Source: Cytophagales bacterium (lineage in GTDB: Bacteria; Pseudomonadota; Gammaproteobacteria; Burkholderiales; Burkholderiaceae_C). From it: 64,000 nt of DNA. Below are positions 55,428-64,000 of the stretch, in pieces. The notes under the pieces are model-generated. The model searched no databases, was not told where the DNA came from, and saw only the letters and a program-made list of their open reading frames with translations. The stretch covers positions 171,127-235,126 of the forward strand of contig JASGCK010000003.1 of NCBI GenBank assembly GCA_030054145.1. The letters are read 5' to 3'. A program made the position numbers and the translations under genes. The first letter of the stretch is position 1, and each line of letters opens with the position of its first letter.

Positions 55428-56939
55428 ATGGATTTATTTAACAATTTAGCACTTGGTTTTGGCGTTGCATTTACGGCTCAAAATTTAGTGTACGCCTTCG
55501 TTGGCTGTGTACTTGGTACATTGATTGGCGTGCTACCAGGCATTGGTCCTGTTGCGACAATCGCCATGCTGTTGCCTGCAACTTACGCGCTCCCCCCGAT
55601 TGCTGCGCTCATTATGTTGGCGGGCATTTATTACGGTGCGCAGTATGGCGGTTCTACTACCGCCATTTTGGTGAACTTGCCAGGCGAATCGTCTTCGGTC
55701 GTCACCTGTATCGACGGCTACCAAATGGCGCGCAACGGCAGGGCGGGACCTGCTTTGGCTGCGGCTGGTTTTGGTTCATTTTTTGCAGGCTGCGTGGGCA
55801 CGCTCATCTTGGCTGCGTTTGCGCCGCCGCTAACCGAGTTGGCCTTTAAATTTGGTCCTGCTGAATATTTTTCGCTGATGATTTTGGGTTTGATTGGTGC
55901 GGTTGTGCTGGCTTCGGGTTCGCTCTTAAAAGCGATTGCCATGATTGTGCTGGGACTTTTGCTTGGACTAGTCGGTACAGACGTGAACTCTGGCGTGGCA
56001 CGCTTTAGTTTTGACATTCCAGAACTCACCGACAGTATTGGCTTCGTGGTGATTGCCATGGGTGTATTTGGCTATGGCGAAATTATTACCAATTTGGCGC
56101 AGCCTGATGGTGAGCGCGAGGTTTTTACCTCAAAAGTGAAAGGTCTATTTCCAACGCTGGAAGACTTTAAACATATGTTGCCTGCGGTTTTGCGCGGGAC
56201 AACGCTAGGTTCCCTCCTTGGCGTGTTGCCTGGTGGTGGTGCGCTGTTGGCAGCGTTTGCGGCTTATACGCTTGAGAAAAAAATCAAGCTCAAGCCAGGC
56301 GAAATTGAATTTGGCAAAGGCAATATTCGCGGCGTGGCGGGGCCTGAGTCGGCTAATAACGCAGGCGCGCAAACATCGTTTATTCCGCTATTGACACTGG
56401 GTATTCCGCCTAACGCTGTGATGGCGCTGATGGTTGGTGCAATGACGATTCACAACATCCAACCTGGCCCTCAGGTGATGACGAGCAACCCAGAGCTTTT
56501 CTGGGGCTTGATCGCCTCCATGTGGATTGGTAACTTGATGCTAATTATTTTGAACCTGCCGCTGATTGGTATGTGGATTAAATTACTCACCGTGCCGTAT
56601 CGCTTCATGTTCCCCGCGATTATTTTGTTCTGCGCGATTGGCGTGTACTCCACCAATAACAACACCTTCGATATTTGGATGGTGGCGGGATTTGGCTTTG
56701 TCGGTTACGTGTTTGCCAAGCTCAGGGTTGAGGCTGCACCACTCTTGCTCGGCTTTATTCTTGGCCCCATGATGGAAGAAAACCTGCGCCGTGCGCTCTT
56801 GCTCTCGCGCGGTGACTGGAGCGTGTTCGTCACACGTCCGTTGTCAGCAGGCTTGCTCGTGGCATCGGTTTTGATGATTGCGATTGTGCTTTCGCCATCC
56901 ATTAGCAAGAAACGTGAAGAGGCTTTTGTCGACGATTAA
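55428..56939 (+). CDS. Tripartite tricarboxylate transporter, large membrane subunit (TctA)
   Basis: The 503-residue protein has about 12 hydrophobic segments and TctA signatures ([40 protein letters not shown], and [18 protein letters not shown]). It forms the transport channel for a carboxylate with the small subunit and a periplasmic Bug protein supplied from elsewhere, possibly the one at 34819. Confidence 0.96.
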   Translation: MDLFNNLALGFGVAFTAQNLVYAFVGCVLGTLIGVLPGIGPVATIAMLLPATYALPPIAALIMLAGIYYGAQYGGSTTAILVNLPGESSSVVTCIDGYQMARNGRAGPALAAAGFGSFFAGCVGTLILAAFAPPLTELAFKFGPAEYFSLMILGLIGAVVLASGSLLKAIAMIVLGLLLGLVGTDVNSGVARFSFDIPELTDSIGFVVIAMGVFGYGEIITNLAQPDGEREVFTSKVKGLFPTLEDFKHMLPAVLRGTTLGSLLGVLPGGGALLAAFAAYTLEKKIKLKPGEIEFGKGNIRGVAGPESANNAGAQTSFIPLLTLGIPPNAVMALMVGAMTIHNIQPGPQVMTSNPELFWGLIASMWIGNLMLIILNLPLIGMWIKLLTVPYRFMFPAIILFCAIGVYSTNNNTFDIWMVAGFGFVGYVFAKLRVEAAPLLLGFILGPMMEENLRRALLLSRGDWSVFVTRPLSAGLLVASVLMIAIVLSPSISKKREEAFVDD

Positions 56940-56948
56940 GGCTCTCAT

Positions 56949-56974
56949 GGACTCCCGCCTGCGCGGGAATGACT
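56949..56974. repeat. Single REP-like palindrome after tctA
   Basis: The unit GGACTCCCGCCTGCGCGGGA with flanking bases is the reverse complement of the family seen at 7879-7904, with one or two changes. It lies between the tctA stop and a terminator. Confidence 0.85.
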
Positions 56975-56978
56975 CATC

Positions 56979-57005
56979 AAAACGGCACTCATTGAGTGCC
57001 GTTTT
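56979..57005. terminator. Bidirectional terminator between tctA and RidA genes
   Basis: AAAACGGCACTCA and TGAGTGCCGTTTT form a perfect 13-bp stem with A and T runs at its feet. It can serve both tctA and the convergent minus-strand gene ending at 57016. Confidence 0.85.
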
Positions 57006-57015
57006 GATTGGGTGT

Positions 57016-57489
57016 TTATATTTCCGCAATCATCTCAATTTCCACACACGCGCCGAGCGGCAATTGGGCGACCCCAAAAGCGCTTCTAGCGTGCCCACCA
57101 ATTGCGTTGCCAAACACTTCTGCCAGAAGTTCTGATGCGCCGTTGGTCACCAAATGCTGCTCCGTGTAACTCTCGGTTGAGTTCACCAGCCCCATGATTT
57201 TGACAATGCGTTTGACACCATTTAGGTCGCTACCCGCCGCCTTGCAAGCCGCGTCCAATGTGCCCAGCAAATCAATCGCCACAGCGCGTGCAGCGGATTT
57301 GGCCTGTTCCGTTTGCATCGTGCTGCCTAATTTCCCCATCCATGGTAGGCCATCTTTTTTGGCGATATGGCCACTTAAAAATAGTAAATTTCCCGATTGC
57401 GCAAACGGCAGATAAGCAGCCGCTGGCGTGGCGACGGGCGGAAGTGTGATGCCGAGTTTGCTGAGTTTTGCGTAGATGTCTTGTTGCAT
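57016..57489 (-). CDS. RidA-family protein
   Basis: The 157-residue protein belongs to the RidA/YjgF/UK114 family and is somewhat longer than the 125-residue core. It shows LFLSGHIAKKDG, GTLDAACKAAGSDLNGVKRI and a C-terminal SAFGVAQLPLGACVEIEMIA. Many RidA proteins hydrolyse reactive enamines or imines, but the typical arginine of the active RidA group is replaced (HARSAFGVAQLP), so its chemistry is unsure. It is divergent from comEC. Confidence 0.88.
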   Translation of the reverse strand: MQQDIYAKLSKLGITLPPVATPAAAYLPFAQSGNLLFLSGHIAKKDGLPWMGKLGSTMQTEQAKSAARAVAIDLLGTLDAACKAAGSDLNGVKRIVKIMGLVNSTESYTEQHLVTNGASELLAEVFGNAIGGHARSAFGVAQLPLGACVEIEMIAEI

Positions 57490-57519
57490 AGTGTGATCCT
57501 GAGGTTAAAGTGCTGCGAT

Positions 57520-59988
57520 ATGTTAATCGGATTTTTCCTTGGGCTTCTTGCGGGCATAGCTGTGCAGTTGCAGCAGGCCGAACTCTGGGACGGCTTATCC
57601 TATATGGCCTGCATGAGCATGGCCTTGCTAGGGCTTATGGGACAAGGCGTTTGGCGATATCACAGATCGCAAATGAGTACCTTAAACACCCTATTTTTAA
57701 GGGCGCTCATTTGTCTATTGGCAGCATTCCTGTCGTTTGGTTTGACGGGATGGCGAAGCGTCCAGTATCTGCAACACGCGCTCAACGCTGATTTAGAAGG
57801 CGTTGATATGGAGGTTGTAGGCGTCATTGCCGCCATGCCGCATCGCTTGGATACGGGGCTACGGTTTCGGCTTGATGTAGAAGCAGCGCATTGGAGCGGT
57901 GCGCCCGTCACGCTGCCGCCGCGCTTGTTGCTATCGATGTATGACATGGATCCGAGCCGCAGCCCCAAAGCAGGCGAGCGCTGGCAATTCTTGGTGCGTC
58001 TCAAAGCACCGCATGGAAATAGCAATCCGCATGGTTTTGATTACGAGTTGTGGCTGTGGGAGCAGGGCGCAGGCGCAAGCGGCTATGTGCGCGATAACCC
58101 GCGCCAGATGCCGCCGCGCCTGCTGGGCCAGGTGCGCTGGAGTCCGCTGCTTGGGATTGAGCGAGCACGTCAAGCGGTGCGCGATCAAGTTTTCCAGCAA
58201 CTAGCCCATGCAAGCGAGCGTGCTTCGGCGGGCGTGCTGGCGGCACTCATTACAGGTGATCAAAACGCGATTGAGCGCAGCGATTGGGACATCTTTCGCA
58301 CCACAGGGGTGGCGCATTTGATGAGTATCTCTGGACTGCATATCACCATGTTTGCGTGGTTGGCCGCGCTGCTCCTTGGCAAGCTGTGGCGGTGCTCCGT
58401 GCGGTTCACACCGCGCTTGTGCCTTGCGCTGTCGGCCACCCATGCGGGCTTGTTAGGCGGCCTTTTGCTGGCCAGTTTGTACGCATGGTTTTCAGGTTGG
58501 GGAGTGCCCGCGCAGCGCACCATTTGGATGCTGGCAACGATGACGCTTTTGCGCCTATCGGGGCTGCGTTGGCCGTGGTATGCAACGTGGTTGCTAGCAG
58601 CCGTGGTCGTGCTGATGGTCGATCCGTGGGCGATGCTATCAGCAGGGTTTTGGCTCAGCTTTGTTGCGGTTGCGGTTTTGTTTGCGTCGGATACTCCTCC
58701 CGCTCGTCCTGAGCTTGTCGAAGGACAAGACGCAAACTTCGACAGGCTCAGTCCGAACGGATTGAGACGTGTTTGGTTAGTTCTGCGCGAACAATGGCTC
58801 ATCACGCTGGCGCTTGCGCCGTTGACGCTATTGCTGTTTCAGCAAGTCTCGCTCGTTAGTTTGCTCGCCAATGCACTGGCGATTCCTGTTGTCACTTGTG
58901 TGGTGACACCGCTCGCCATGCTGGGCGTGGCTTTCCATCCACTTTGGGATGTGGCAAGCGTTTGCATTGGCTGGCTTGGACTAGCGCTGAAGTGGTTAGC
59001 AAGTCTGCCCTATGCGGTCTACACAGCGCCCGCAGCACCGCTAGGTTTGAGTGCGCTGGCGGTGCTGGGCGGCGTACTTTTGGTGCTGCCGTTAGCCGTC
59101 AAACAACGCCTCGTCGCTATCGGATGCGCGGCTGGCATGATCTTGCCAGCCATGCTTTGGCAACCCAGTCGTCCCGCGCAAGGTCAGTTTGAATTGCTAG
59201 CCATCGACATCGGGCAAGGCAATGCAATTTTGATTCGCACCGCAGCGCACAGCTTGCTCTTTGACGCAGGACCACGCTTTTCGCGCGAGAGCGATGCAGG
59301 CCATCGCACCATTGTTCCGCTGCTTCGAAGCTTGGGCGAAAAATTAGATGTGCTCATGCTGAGCCACCGCGATAGCGACCACACAGGCGGCGCAAAAGCG
59401 GTACTCGCTATGCAGCCGCAGGCACAGGTCGTGACGAGCATCACACGGCCCGCAGAGCTTGCTGCGCTTGGGCTGCCAGAGACTAGCCAACCGTGCTTTG
59501 CAGGGCAATCGTGGCTGTGGGACGGTGTGCGTTTTGATGTGCTGCATCCTGCGCAGGGTGATCTAGATGCAGACCAATCACTCAAACCCAATGCAACTGC
59601 TTGCGTGCTCAAAATCACCAATGCCGATGCGACCAATCCAAAATCTGCACTCTTAACCGCTGACATCGAAACGCCGCAAGAGCAGATGCTGATTGACTTG
59701 CAGGCCGATGCATTGCCATCAACTGTTTTGCTCGTACCGCATCACGGCAGCAAAACTTCGTCCAGCGATGCATTTTTAGATGCGGTGAAACCCAAGATGG
59801 CACTCGTGCAAGCGGGCTATCGCAATCGCTTCCAGCACCCACGCCCTGAAGTGATGGCGCGTTATGACGAGCGGCATATCCCAACGTTTTTATCGCCCAA
59901 CTGCGGGGCGATGACATGGGCGAGTGATGCCCCAGAAAAAGTAATCTGCCAGCGGGATGTGAGGCGGCGGTATTGGATGCATCATTGA
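57520..59988 (+). CDS. comEC: DNA internalisation/competence protein ComEC
   Basis: The 822-residue inner-membrane protein is the channel for single-stranded DNA in natural transformation. It has N-terminal hydrophobic segments, an OB-like soluble part, the ComEC core with ISGLHITMFAWLAAL, and a C-terminal metallo-beta-lactamase-like domain (AIDIGQGNAILIRT, LSHRDSDHTGG near residue 613, VPHHGSKTSS). A segment near residues 395-415 (RPELVEGQDANFDRLSPNG) is encoded by an inserted dispersed repeat that keeps the frame. The start at 57520 (MLIGFFLGLLAG) gives the first membrane segment; upstream codons lack homology. Confidence 0.95.
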   Translation: MLIGFFLGLLAGIAVQLQQAELWDGLSYMACMSMALLGLMGQGVWRYHRSQMSTLNTLFLRALICLLAAFLSFGLTGWRSVQYLQHALNADLEGVDMEVVGVIAAMPHRLDTGLRFRLDVEAAHWSGAPVTLPPRLLLSMYDMDPSRSPKAGERWQFLVRLKAPHGNSNPHGFDYELWLWEQGAGASGYVRDNPRQMPPRLLGQVRWSPLLGIERARQAVRDQVFQQLAHASERASAGVLAALITGDQNAIERSDWDIFRTTGVAHLMSISGLHITMFAWLAALLLGKLWRCSVRFTPRLCLALSATHAGLLGGLLLASLYAWFSGWGVPAQRTIWMLATMTLLRLSGLRWPWYATWLLAAVVVLMVDPWAMLSAGFWLSFVAVAVLFASDTPPARPELVEGQDANFDRLSPNGLRRVWLVLREQWLITLALAPLTLLLFQQVSLVSLLANALAIPVVTCVVTPLAMLGVAFHPLWDVASVCIGWLGLALKWLASLPYAVYTAPAAPLGLSALAVLGGVLLVLPLAVKQRLVAIGCAAGMILPAMLWQPSRPAQGQFELLAIDIGQGNAILIRTAAHSLLFDAGPRFSRESDAGHRTIVPLLRSLGEKLDVLMLSHRDSDHTGGAKAVLAMQPQAQVVTSITRPAELAALGLPETSQPCFAGQSWLWDGVRFDVLHPAQGDLDADQSLKPNATACVLKITNADATNPKSALLTADIETPQEQMLIDLQADALPSTVLLVPHHGSKTSSSDAFLDAVKPKMALVQAGYRNRFQHPRPEVMARYDERHIPTFLSPNCGAMTWASDAPEKVICQRDVRRRYWMHH
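58703..58760. repeat. Dispersed palindromic repeat inserted in comEC
   Basis: GAGCTTGTCGAAGG and ACTTCGACAGGCTC form an imperfect inverted repeat of a family common in proteobacterial genomes. Here it is in frame and encodes RPELVEG and FDRLSPNG within ComEC. A degenerate relative is at 45019-45092. Confidence 0.85.
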
Positions 59989-60125
59989 CATCCGTACGGC
60001 TATTCGGCTTTTTTTGCAAAACGTAGTGGCTGATAAAGGTATTCCGTTGTAAAAAACTTGATTCTTGAAAAGAGAAGATCAAGCAACAACCTTGAAACCC
60101 GCGCCAGCCGTGACCTACTAGCCAA

Positions 60126-60527
60126 TTACCCCTGCGCCACACTAAACCGAAGTCCCGCCGCACCCAGCACCGCCAAGAGCGTGGACAGCGTCGGATTACC
60201 TTTAGGCGAGAGCACACGGTAGAGACTCTCACGCTGAATCCCCGCCTTCGCCGCTACCTCATTCATACCCTGCGCTTGCGCCACATGGCGAAGGGCTACG
60301 AGCAAGGCCGCACGGCCTTCTTGGGTGTGGCTGTCCTCTAACGCCGACTGCAAATACGCATTAGCAAACGCAGGATCGGCTTTGAGCATCTCCACCATGC
60401 TATCGGCGTGTGAGCGAGACTTAGGCGCAGTCAAAGCCGCTTTGCGAACCACGAGACGCGAAGGCGCATGGGCTTTGCTGCCAGTTCTGGCTTTAGTGCG
60501 AGTAGGTGCAAGTGTTGCTGTAGTCAT
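60126..60527 (-). CDS. HTH antitoxin of a HigBA-like module
   Basis: The 133-residue protein has a basic N-terminal stretch (TRTKARTGSKAHAPSRLVVR) of about 35 residues and a C-terminal XRE-like helix-turn-helix (NEVAAKAGIQRESLYRVLSP). The latter matches putative addiction-module antidote proteins. It lies 18 bp downstream of the toxin gene, the toxin-first order of HigBA-like modules. The basic tail is unusual and the true start may be internal near residue 43 (MVEMLKADPAF). Confidence 0.85.
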   Translation of the reverse strand: MTTATLAPTRTKARTGSKAHAPSRLVVRKAALTAPKSRSHADSMVEMLKADPAFANAYLQSALEDSHTQEGRAALLVALRHVAQAQGMNEVAAKAGIQRESLYRVLSPKGNPTLSTLLAVLGAAGLRFSVAQG

Positions 60528-60545
60528 GATATTTACCTCGTGTGT

Positions 60546-60866
60546 TTAATCTCTTTGCTGCCAATCAGTCCAAAGCGCTTTAGCCATCTCAATGTCTGCC
60601 GTTTGTGTCCGCTTGTCACCGCCGATCAGCAGCAGTAAAAGTTGTTTGCCCGCCTGCGTGTAGTAAACGCGGTAACCAGCCCCGTGATCAATGCGAAGCT
60701 CCCAAACACCATCGCCCACAAACTTGCAATCCCCAAAATTACCCAACCCCAAACGGTCAATGCGCTTGGCGATGCGCACCTTGGCCATCATGTCGCGCAG
60801 ACCAGAGAGCCAATTGGCGAACCGATCATGCCCCTGATCATCCAAATAATGCGTGATGGTGTACAT
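60546..60866 (-). CDS. RelE/HigB-like addiction module toxin
   Basis: The 106-residue protein belongs to the phage-derived Gp49/HigB-like subgroup of RelE-type toxins (TITHYLDDQGHDRFANWLSG, VWELRIDHGAGYRVYY, and LLLLIGGDKRTQTADIEMAK). Such proteins cleave mRNA on the ribosome. It appears intact and is followed by its antitoxin gene. Confidence 0.9.
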   Translation of the reverse strand: MYTITHYLDDQGHDRFANWLSGLRDMMAKVRIAKRIDRLGLGNFGDCKFVGDGVWELRIDHGAGYRVYYTQAGKQLLLLLIGGDKRTQTADIEMAKALWTDWQQRD

Positions 60867-61335
60867 GATTAAATTGTAGCGTATATGTTACTAAAAAATA
60901 AAAACACGCCATCAACTCCTAGAAGGGCTGAATGGTGCGGCCATGCTCTTGCGCGGACTGCAAGCCCACAACCAAATCGCCATGACGACAGGAGCTGCGC
61001 CAACGATGCAGCCAAACAATTGGGGTCTGACCCCACAAGGAAACCAAGCACCGCGAAACACCAACCAAAGTGCAAAGGGGTCTGAACCCAATTGGCTTGG
61101 CGGTGTGCGAAGGAGTGCCGCTGCAAGCCAATGTCTGCGGGGCTTGCAGGGCAGGATGCTTGCGAAGCCTCTAACGATATGGCTTGGAGGGCGGTGGCAT
61201 GAAAATACCGTTATCGCTATTTAGTAGGAGATGAAAGCGCTTGTGCGGTTTATGGCGCTACTAATCTTGTCCAATCCGCGTTTGTCGGCTACGCCTTTGC
61301 GGCTGCTGGGGTGAGTTTGAATTTTGCGGGGATGA
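60867..61335. other. Gene-free stretch with paired palindromic repeats
   Basis: No convincing gene is seen in these 469 bases. The stretch holds an inverted pair, AATTGGGGTCTGACCCC at 61018-61034 and GGGGTCTGAACCCAATT at 61077-61093, of the same type as the pair after oxc. Short open frames here lack family features. The region around 61200-61330 reads like degraded coding sequence but no family can be named. Confidence 0.6.
61018..61093. repeat. Inverted pair of GGGGTCTGACCCC repeats
   Basis: The two 17-nt arms match as complements at 15 of 17 positions, and each is a short palindrome. Similar sequences flank REP-associated transposase genes in other proteobacteria, but no such gene is visible here. 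Confidence 0.75.
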
Positions 61336-61836
61336 CTACCGATTCCGCGACTTCATCGCTCGCTCGACCTCGCGCTTGCCTTCGCGGTCTTTGATGACAT
61401 CGCGTTTGTCGTGGTCGGCCTTGCCTTTGGCTAGACCAATTTCGCATTTAATCTTGCCGTTTTTCCAGTGCATATTGAGGGCGACCAGCGTGTAACCTTT
61501 TTGCTCCGTCTTACCGATTAACTTTTTAATCTCTTCTTTTTTCAGCAGCAACTTTTTGCTGCGCAGCGTGCTGGGATTGACGTGCGTTGAAGCCGTATGT
61601 AGCGGATTGATCTGGCAGCCCATCATGAACAGCTCGCCATTGCGGATTAAAACGAAGCCATCGGTGATCTGCACTTTGCCCATGCGGGCGGCTTTAACTT
61701 CCCATCCTTCTAGCACCATGCCCGCCTCAAAGCGTTCTTCAATAAAATAGTTAAAGATCGCTTTTTTGTTATCGGCAATTTTGCCCAAAGGCGCAGTTTT
61801 TTTTGCTGCTGAGTCGGTTGATTTTTTTGTTGCCAT
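61336..61836 (-). CDS. smpB: SsrA-binding protein SmpB
   Basis: SmpB binds tmRNA and brings it to stalled ribosomes. The 166-residue protein shows [36 protein letters not shown], and a C-terminal basic tail [21 protein letters not shown] 17-residue Lys/Ala-rich N-terminal extension ([17 protein letters not shown]) precedes the core. It is divergent from ratA with 28 bp between start codons, a common arrangement. Confidence 0.97.
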   Translation of the reverse strand: MATKKSTDSAAKKTAPLGKIADNKKAIFNYFIEERFEAGMVLEGWEVKAARMGKVQITDGFVLIRNGELFMMGCQINPLHTASTHVNPSTLRSKKLLLKKEEIKKLIGKTEQKGYTLVALNMHWKNGKIKCEIGLAKGKADHDKRDVIKDREGKREVERAMKSRNR

Positions 61837-61864
61837 TTGCGTTCATTCTATTTCTGTTGATTCT

Positions 61865-62317
61865 ATGAAATCTCTCCACAAGTCGGTTTTAATTTGGTAC
61901 AGCCCCAAGCAAATGTTTGATGTGGTGACCGATGTGGCGCGGTATCACGAGTTTTTGCCGTGGTGCCATGAGTCCTCGGTGCTGGAGCGCACGGAGCACG
62001 GCATGAAGGCGCGTATTGGGATGCAGCTGGTGGGCTTTAAGCAGGGCTTTACGACGCATAACTTGCACATCGAGAAGAGTGATGGCGGTCTTGCGGTGCA
62101 AATGGATTTAGTGGATGGCCCGTTTTCTAAATTAGGCGGCACATGGTCGTTTGAGCCGATTGCGGGCAGCGAGAGTTCTGCCTGCAAAATCAAGCTAGAT
62201 TTGGCATACGAAATTAAAAGCGCGTTGCTGCAAATGGCAATTGGTGGTGCGTTCGACAAGATTGCTAATTCGCTGGTCGATGCATTTGCCGCCCGCGCTA
62301 AAAAAATCTACGCATGA
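61865..62317 (+). CDS. ratA: RatA/Coq10-like START-domain protein
   Basis: The 150-residue protein is of the RatA/Coq10 START-like family (KSVLIWYSPKQMFDVVTDVA, YHEFLPWCHESSV, LSKLGGTW-like GPFSKLGGTWSF). In E. coli RatA was reported to block 70S ribosome assembly, while Coq10 relatives bind quinones; the role here is open. The start at 61865 is the family start. Its stop overlaps the rnfH ATG. Confidence 0.9.
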   Translation: MKSLHKSVLIWYSPKQMFDVVTDVARYHEFLPWCHESSVLERTEHGMKARIGMQLVGFKQGFTTHNLHIEKSDGGLAVQMDLVDGPFSKLGGTWSFEPIAGSESSACKIKLDLAYEIKSALLQMAIGGAFDKIANSLVDAFAARAKKIYA

Positions 62318-62631
62318 AAATTGAAATTTATTACTCCCTGAGTGAGCGGCACATTGAAACTTTGACGGTCGATATCCCTGAAGGGATGCTGCTTGGCGAG
62401 GCAATACCAGCAAGCCTTGCAGAGCAAATGCTCGCGGAGGGCTTATCCCCTGCGGTCTGGGGGCGATCGGTAAAAATGGATGACGCGCTACAAGCGGGCG
62501 ACCGTGTGGAGCTGGTGCGCGGCTTGCGAGTCGATCCGATGACGGCGCGGCGCGAGCGCTTCAACCAGCAAGGCATTAAAAAAGCGGGACTTTTTAAAAC
62601 GAAACGCGCGGGCGCGAAGGCGGGCTATTGA
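62314..62631 (+). CDS. rnfH: RnfH-family ubiquitin-like protein
   Basis: The 105-residue protein has the beta-grasp fold of the RnfH/RatB family (IEIYYSLSERHIETLTVDIP, AVWGRSVKMDDALQAGDRVE, VRGLRVDPMTARRERFNQQG). Its function is not settled. It starts with an ATGA overlap with ratA and ends with a 1-bp overlap of the next start, so three genes form a tight unit. Confidence 0.92.
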   Translation: MKIEIYYSLSERHIETLTVDIPEGMLLGEAIPASLAEQMLAEGLSPAVWGRSVKMDDALQAGDRVELVRGLRVDPMTARRERFNQQGIKKAGLFKTKRAGAKAGY

Positions 62632-63314
62632 TGAGTAAAAAATACGATTTGATCGTCTTTGATTGGGATGGCACGCTGTTTGACTCTACGGCGCTGATTA
62701 CGCGGTGTATTCAAAACGCAGTGGAAGACGTTGGTGGCAAGCGACCCAGCCACGAGCAGGCATCGCACGTGATTGGGCTCAACCTCATGGAAGCCTTAGC
62801 CCATGCGGCGCCTGACGTGCCTCGGGAAAAATATCCGCAACTCGGCGAGCGTTATCGGCATTATTTTTTTAAAGAGCAAGATGACATCAACCTCTTTGAT
62901 GGTGTGATTGATCTGCTGTTAGCGTTGAAAGCGCAGCACCACTGGGTGACAATTGGAACGGGCAAGTCGCGCAAAGGTTTGGATGCAACGCTTGCGCGGG
63001 AAGTGCAGATCGATGGCAACACCGTGAAACTAGCTTCGCTGTTTGACGGTACGCGAACGGCAGATCAAACCCAGGGTAAACCTAATCCGCAAATGTTGTT
63101 TGAGTTGATGCGCGAGTTTGGCGTGGATGCTGAGCGAACGCTGATGATTGGCGACACCACGCACGATTTGCAAATGGCAATGAATGCAGGTGTGGCATCT
63201 GTCGGTGTGAACTACGGTGCGCACAATCATGCGACGCTAGCGTCTTGTCATCCGCTCTACATTGCGGACTCGGTGGCGCAGTTGCGGGCGTGGTTTGGTG
63301 TTTTGAAACAATAA
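62631..63314 (+). CDS. HAD-superfamily phosphatase, Gph-like
   Basis: The protein has the HAD nucleophile motif FDWDGTLFDS with Asp11 and Asp13, a Thr/Ser motif (TIGTGKSRKG) and the C-terminal LMIGDTTHDLQMAMNAG, plus a helical cap domain. It resembles phosphoglycolate phosphatases and related enzymes that remove phosphate from small metabolites. The start at 62631 overlaps the rnfH stop by one base. Confidence 0.9.
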   Translation: MSKKYDLIVFDWDGTLFDSTALITRCIQNAVEDVGGKRPSHEQASHVIGLNLMEALAHAAPDVPREKYPQLGERYRHYFFKEQDDINLFDGVIDLLLALKAQHHWVTIGTGKSRKGLDATLAREVQIDGNTVKLASLFDGTRTADQTQGKPNPQMLFELMREFGVDAERTLMIGDTTHDLQMAMNAGVASVGVNYGAHNHATLASCHPLYIADSVAQLRAWFGVLKQ

Positions 63315-63332
63315 AAACTGAAAGGAATAAAA

Positions 63333-64000
63333 ATGGGCGCACAGTGGAAAGCTAAAGGCAAGGAGTTAGCCGCAAACGTAAGAGGTAAGCTGTTTGGCAG
63401 GCTTGCAAAAGACATCATGTTGGCTGCAAAGAGCGGCGGCGATCCAGCGTCGAACGCCAAGCTGCGCTTGTTTGTGGAGCAGGCGCGCAAGGTGTCGATG
63501 CCCAAGGACACGCTTGATCGTGTGATCAAAAAAGGCTCGGGCGTGGGCGCAGAAGCGGTGAACTACGAGCGCGTGCTGTACGAAGGTTTTGCGCCGCACC
63601 AAGTCGCCGTGATGGTGGAGTGCTTGACCGATAACGTGAACCGCACTGCGCCAGAGATGCGCGTGTTGTTTCGCAAAGGGCAGCTTGGTACGTCGGGTTC
63701 GGTGGCATGGGATTTTGACTATCTCGGCATGATTGAGGCGGAGCCGATTCTAAAAAACTCAGATCCTGAAGTTGCCGCTATTGAAGCGGGTGCGCAAGAT
63801 TTTGAGGCGGTGGAGGGTGGTGCCGACTCGGACACCAAGGCAGGCACGACGCTGTTTCTGACGGATCCAACCGATTTAGATAGCGTGAGCAAGGCACTCC
63901 CCGAACATGGCTATCACGTGGTGTCTGCAAAGCTGGGTTACAAGCCAAAAAATCCTGTTAATCCCGCCAATTTAACGGCCGAGCAGCTTGAAGAGGTGGA
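63333..64000 (+). CDS. YebC/PmpR-family protein (partial, 3' end outside window)
   Basis: The visible 222 codons start [20 protein letters not shown] and match the YebC family, cytoplasmic proteins reported as transcriptional regulators or as factors that relieve ribosome stalling at proline-rich sequence. Core segments include [32 protein letters not shown] and [13 protein letters not shown]. The N-terminus is of the YeeN subgroup rather than the MAGHSKW group. The gene runs off the right edge near its end. An AAAGGAAT ribosome site precedes the ATG. Confidence 0.93.
   Translation, partial: MGAQWKAKGKELAANVRGKLFGRLAKDIMLAAKSGGDPASNAKLRLFVEQARKVSMPKDTLDRVIKKGSGVGAEAVNYERVLYEGFAPHQVAVMVECLTDNVNRTAPEMRVLFRKGQLGTSGSVAWDFDYLGMIEAEPILKNSDPEVAAIEAGAQDFEAVEGGADSDTKAGTTLFLTDPTDLDSVSKALPEHGYHVVSAKLGYKPKNPVNPANLTAEQLEEV

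Noticed and set aside
60869-61224. Frames of 60-90 codons on both strands upstream of smpB
   Set aside because: They cross the paired palindromic repeats, lack ribosome sites and show no family features.

Overview
The window looks like a chromosome segment of a betaproteobacterium, most likely order Burkholderiales. The evidence is the tRNA-Leu/tig/clpP/clpX/lon block, squalene genes of the HpnCDE type, an elongation factor P with Arg32, Bug/TTT-type solute-binding proteins, an Anbu operon, and oxalate (oxc/frc) genes. Genus cannot be fixed by eye.

Layout. 1-1908 is the leader-distal part of a type I-C-like CRISPR array with 29 repeats; the leader and any cas genes would lie left of the window. 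A 1225-bp IS3-family element (1925-3149) cuts the array in the middle of a spacer and ends 35 bp from the 3' end of lon. 3185-9368 holds the protein quality-control genes lon, clpX, clpP and tig plus tRNA-Leu(UAG), all on the minus strand, with five tandem 26-bp palindromic repeats between tig and clpP. 9415-15673 carries squalene genes, a fused hpnC-hpnD and hpnE, separated by a DUF3368-type toxin-antitoxin pair and a TonB-dependent receptor with a small partner gene. 15670-18013 holds efp, an exported dienelactone hydrolase and a ZIP metal transporter. 18010-21253 is a region of small toxin-antitoxin genes and gene remnants (truncated RelE, truncated HipA, broken beta-lactamase-like gene, DUF433/DUF5615 pair) around a nitronate monooxygenase. 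21264-25703 holds acyl-CoA dehydrogenase, etfA, etfB and an esterase.

25709-30587 is an apparent acquired island: bioA-bioD-bioF-bioB, visibly richer in GC-ending codons than its surroundings, next to a decayed transposase gene and flanked by near-identical 27/28-bp direct repeats. Immediately downstream is a four-gene operon (permuted ATP-grasp, alpha-E, transglutaminase-like, Anbu proteasome-like peptidase), a conserved but functionally unresolved peptide system. 34742-39950 is an organic-acid gene set (Bug receptor, class III CoA transferase, MFS carrier, TPP enzyme) preceded by a heptamer tandem repeat.

40026-47012 is mainly housekeeping: a SWIB-domain protein, pyrD, rpiA, a small outer-membrane protein, prlC, a YhbY protein, rlmE, and a Crp/Fnr regulator. 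47114-53136 is an oxalate catabolism cluster (oxc, frc, PAS protein, ketopantoate-reductase-like enzyme, second frc) with an FNR-like box placed at about -41.5 before oxc. 53171-56939 holds mobA, moaA and tctBA. 57016-64000 holds a RidA protein, comEC with an in-frame repeat insertion, a toxin-antitoxin pair, smpB, ratA, rnfH, a HAD phosphatase and a YebC-family gene cut by the window edge.
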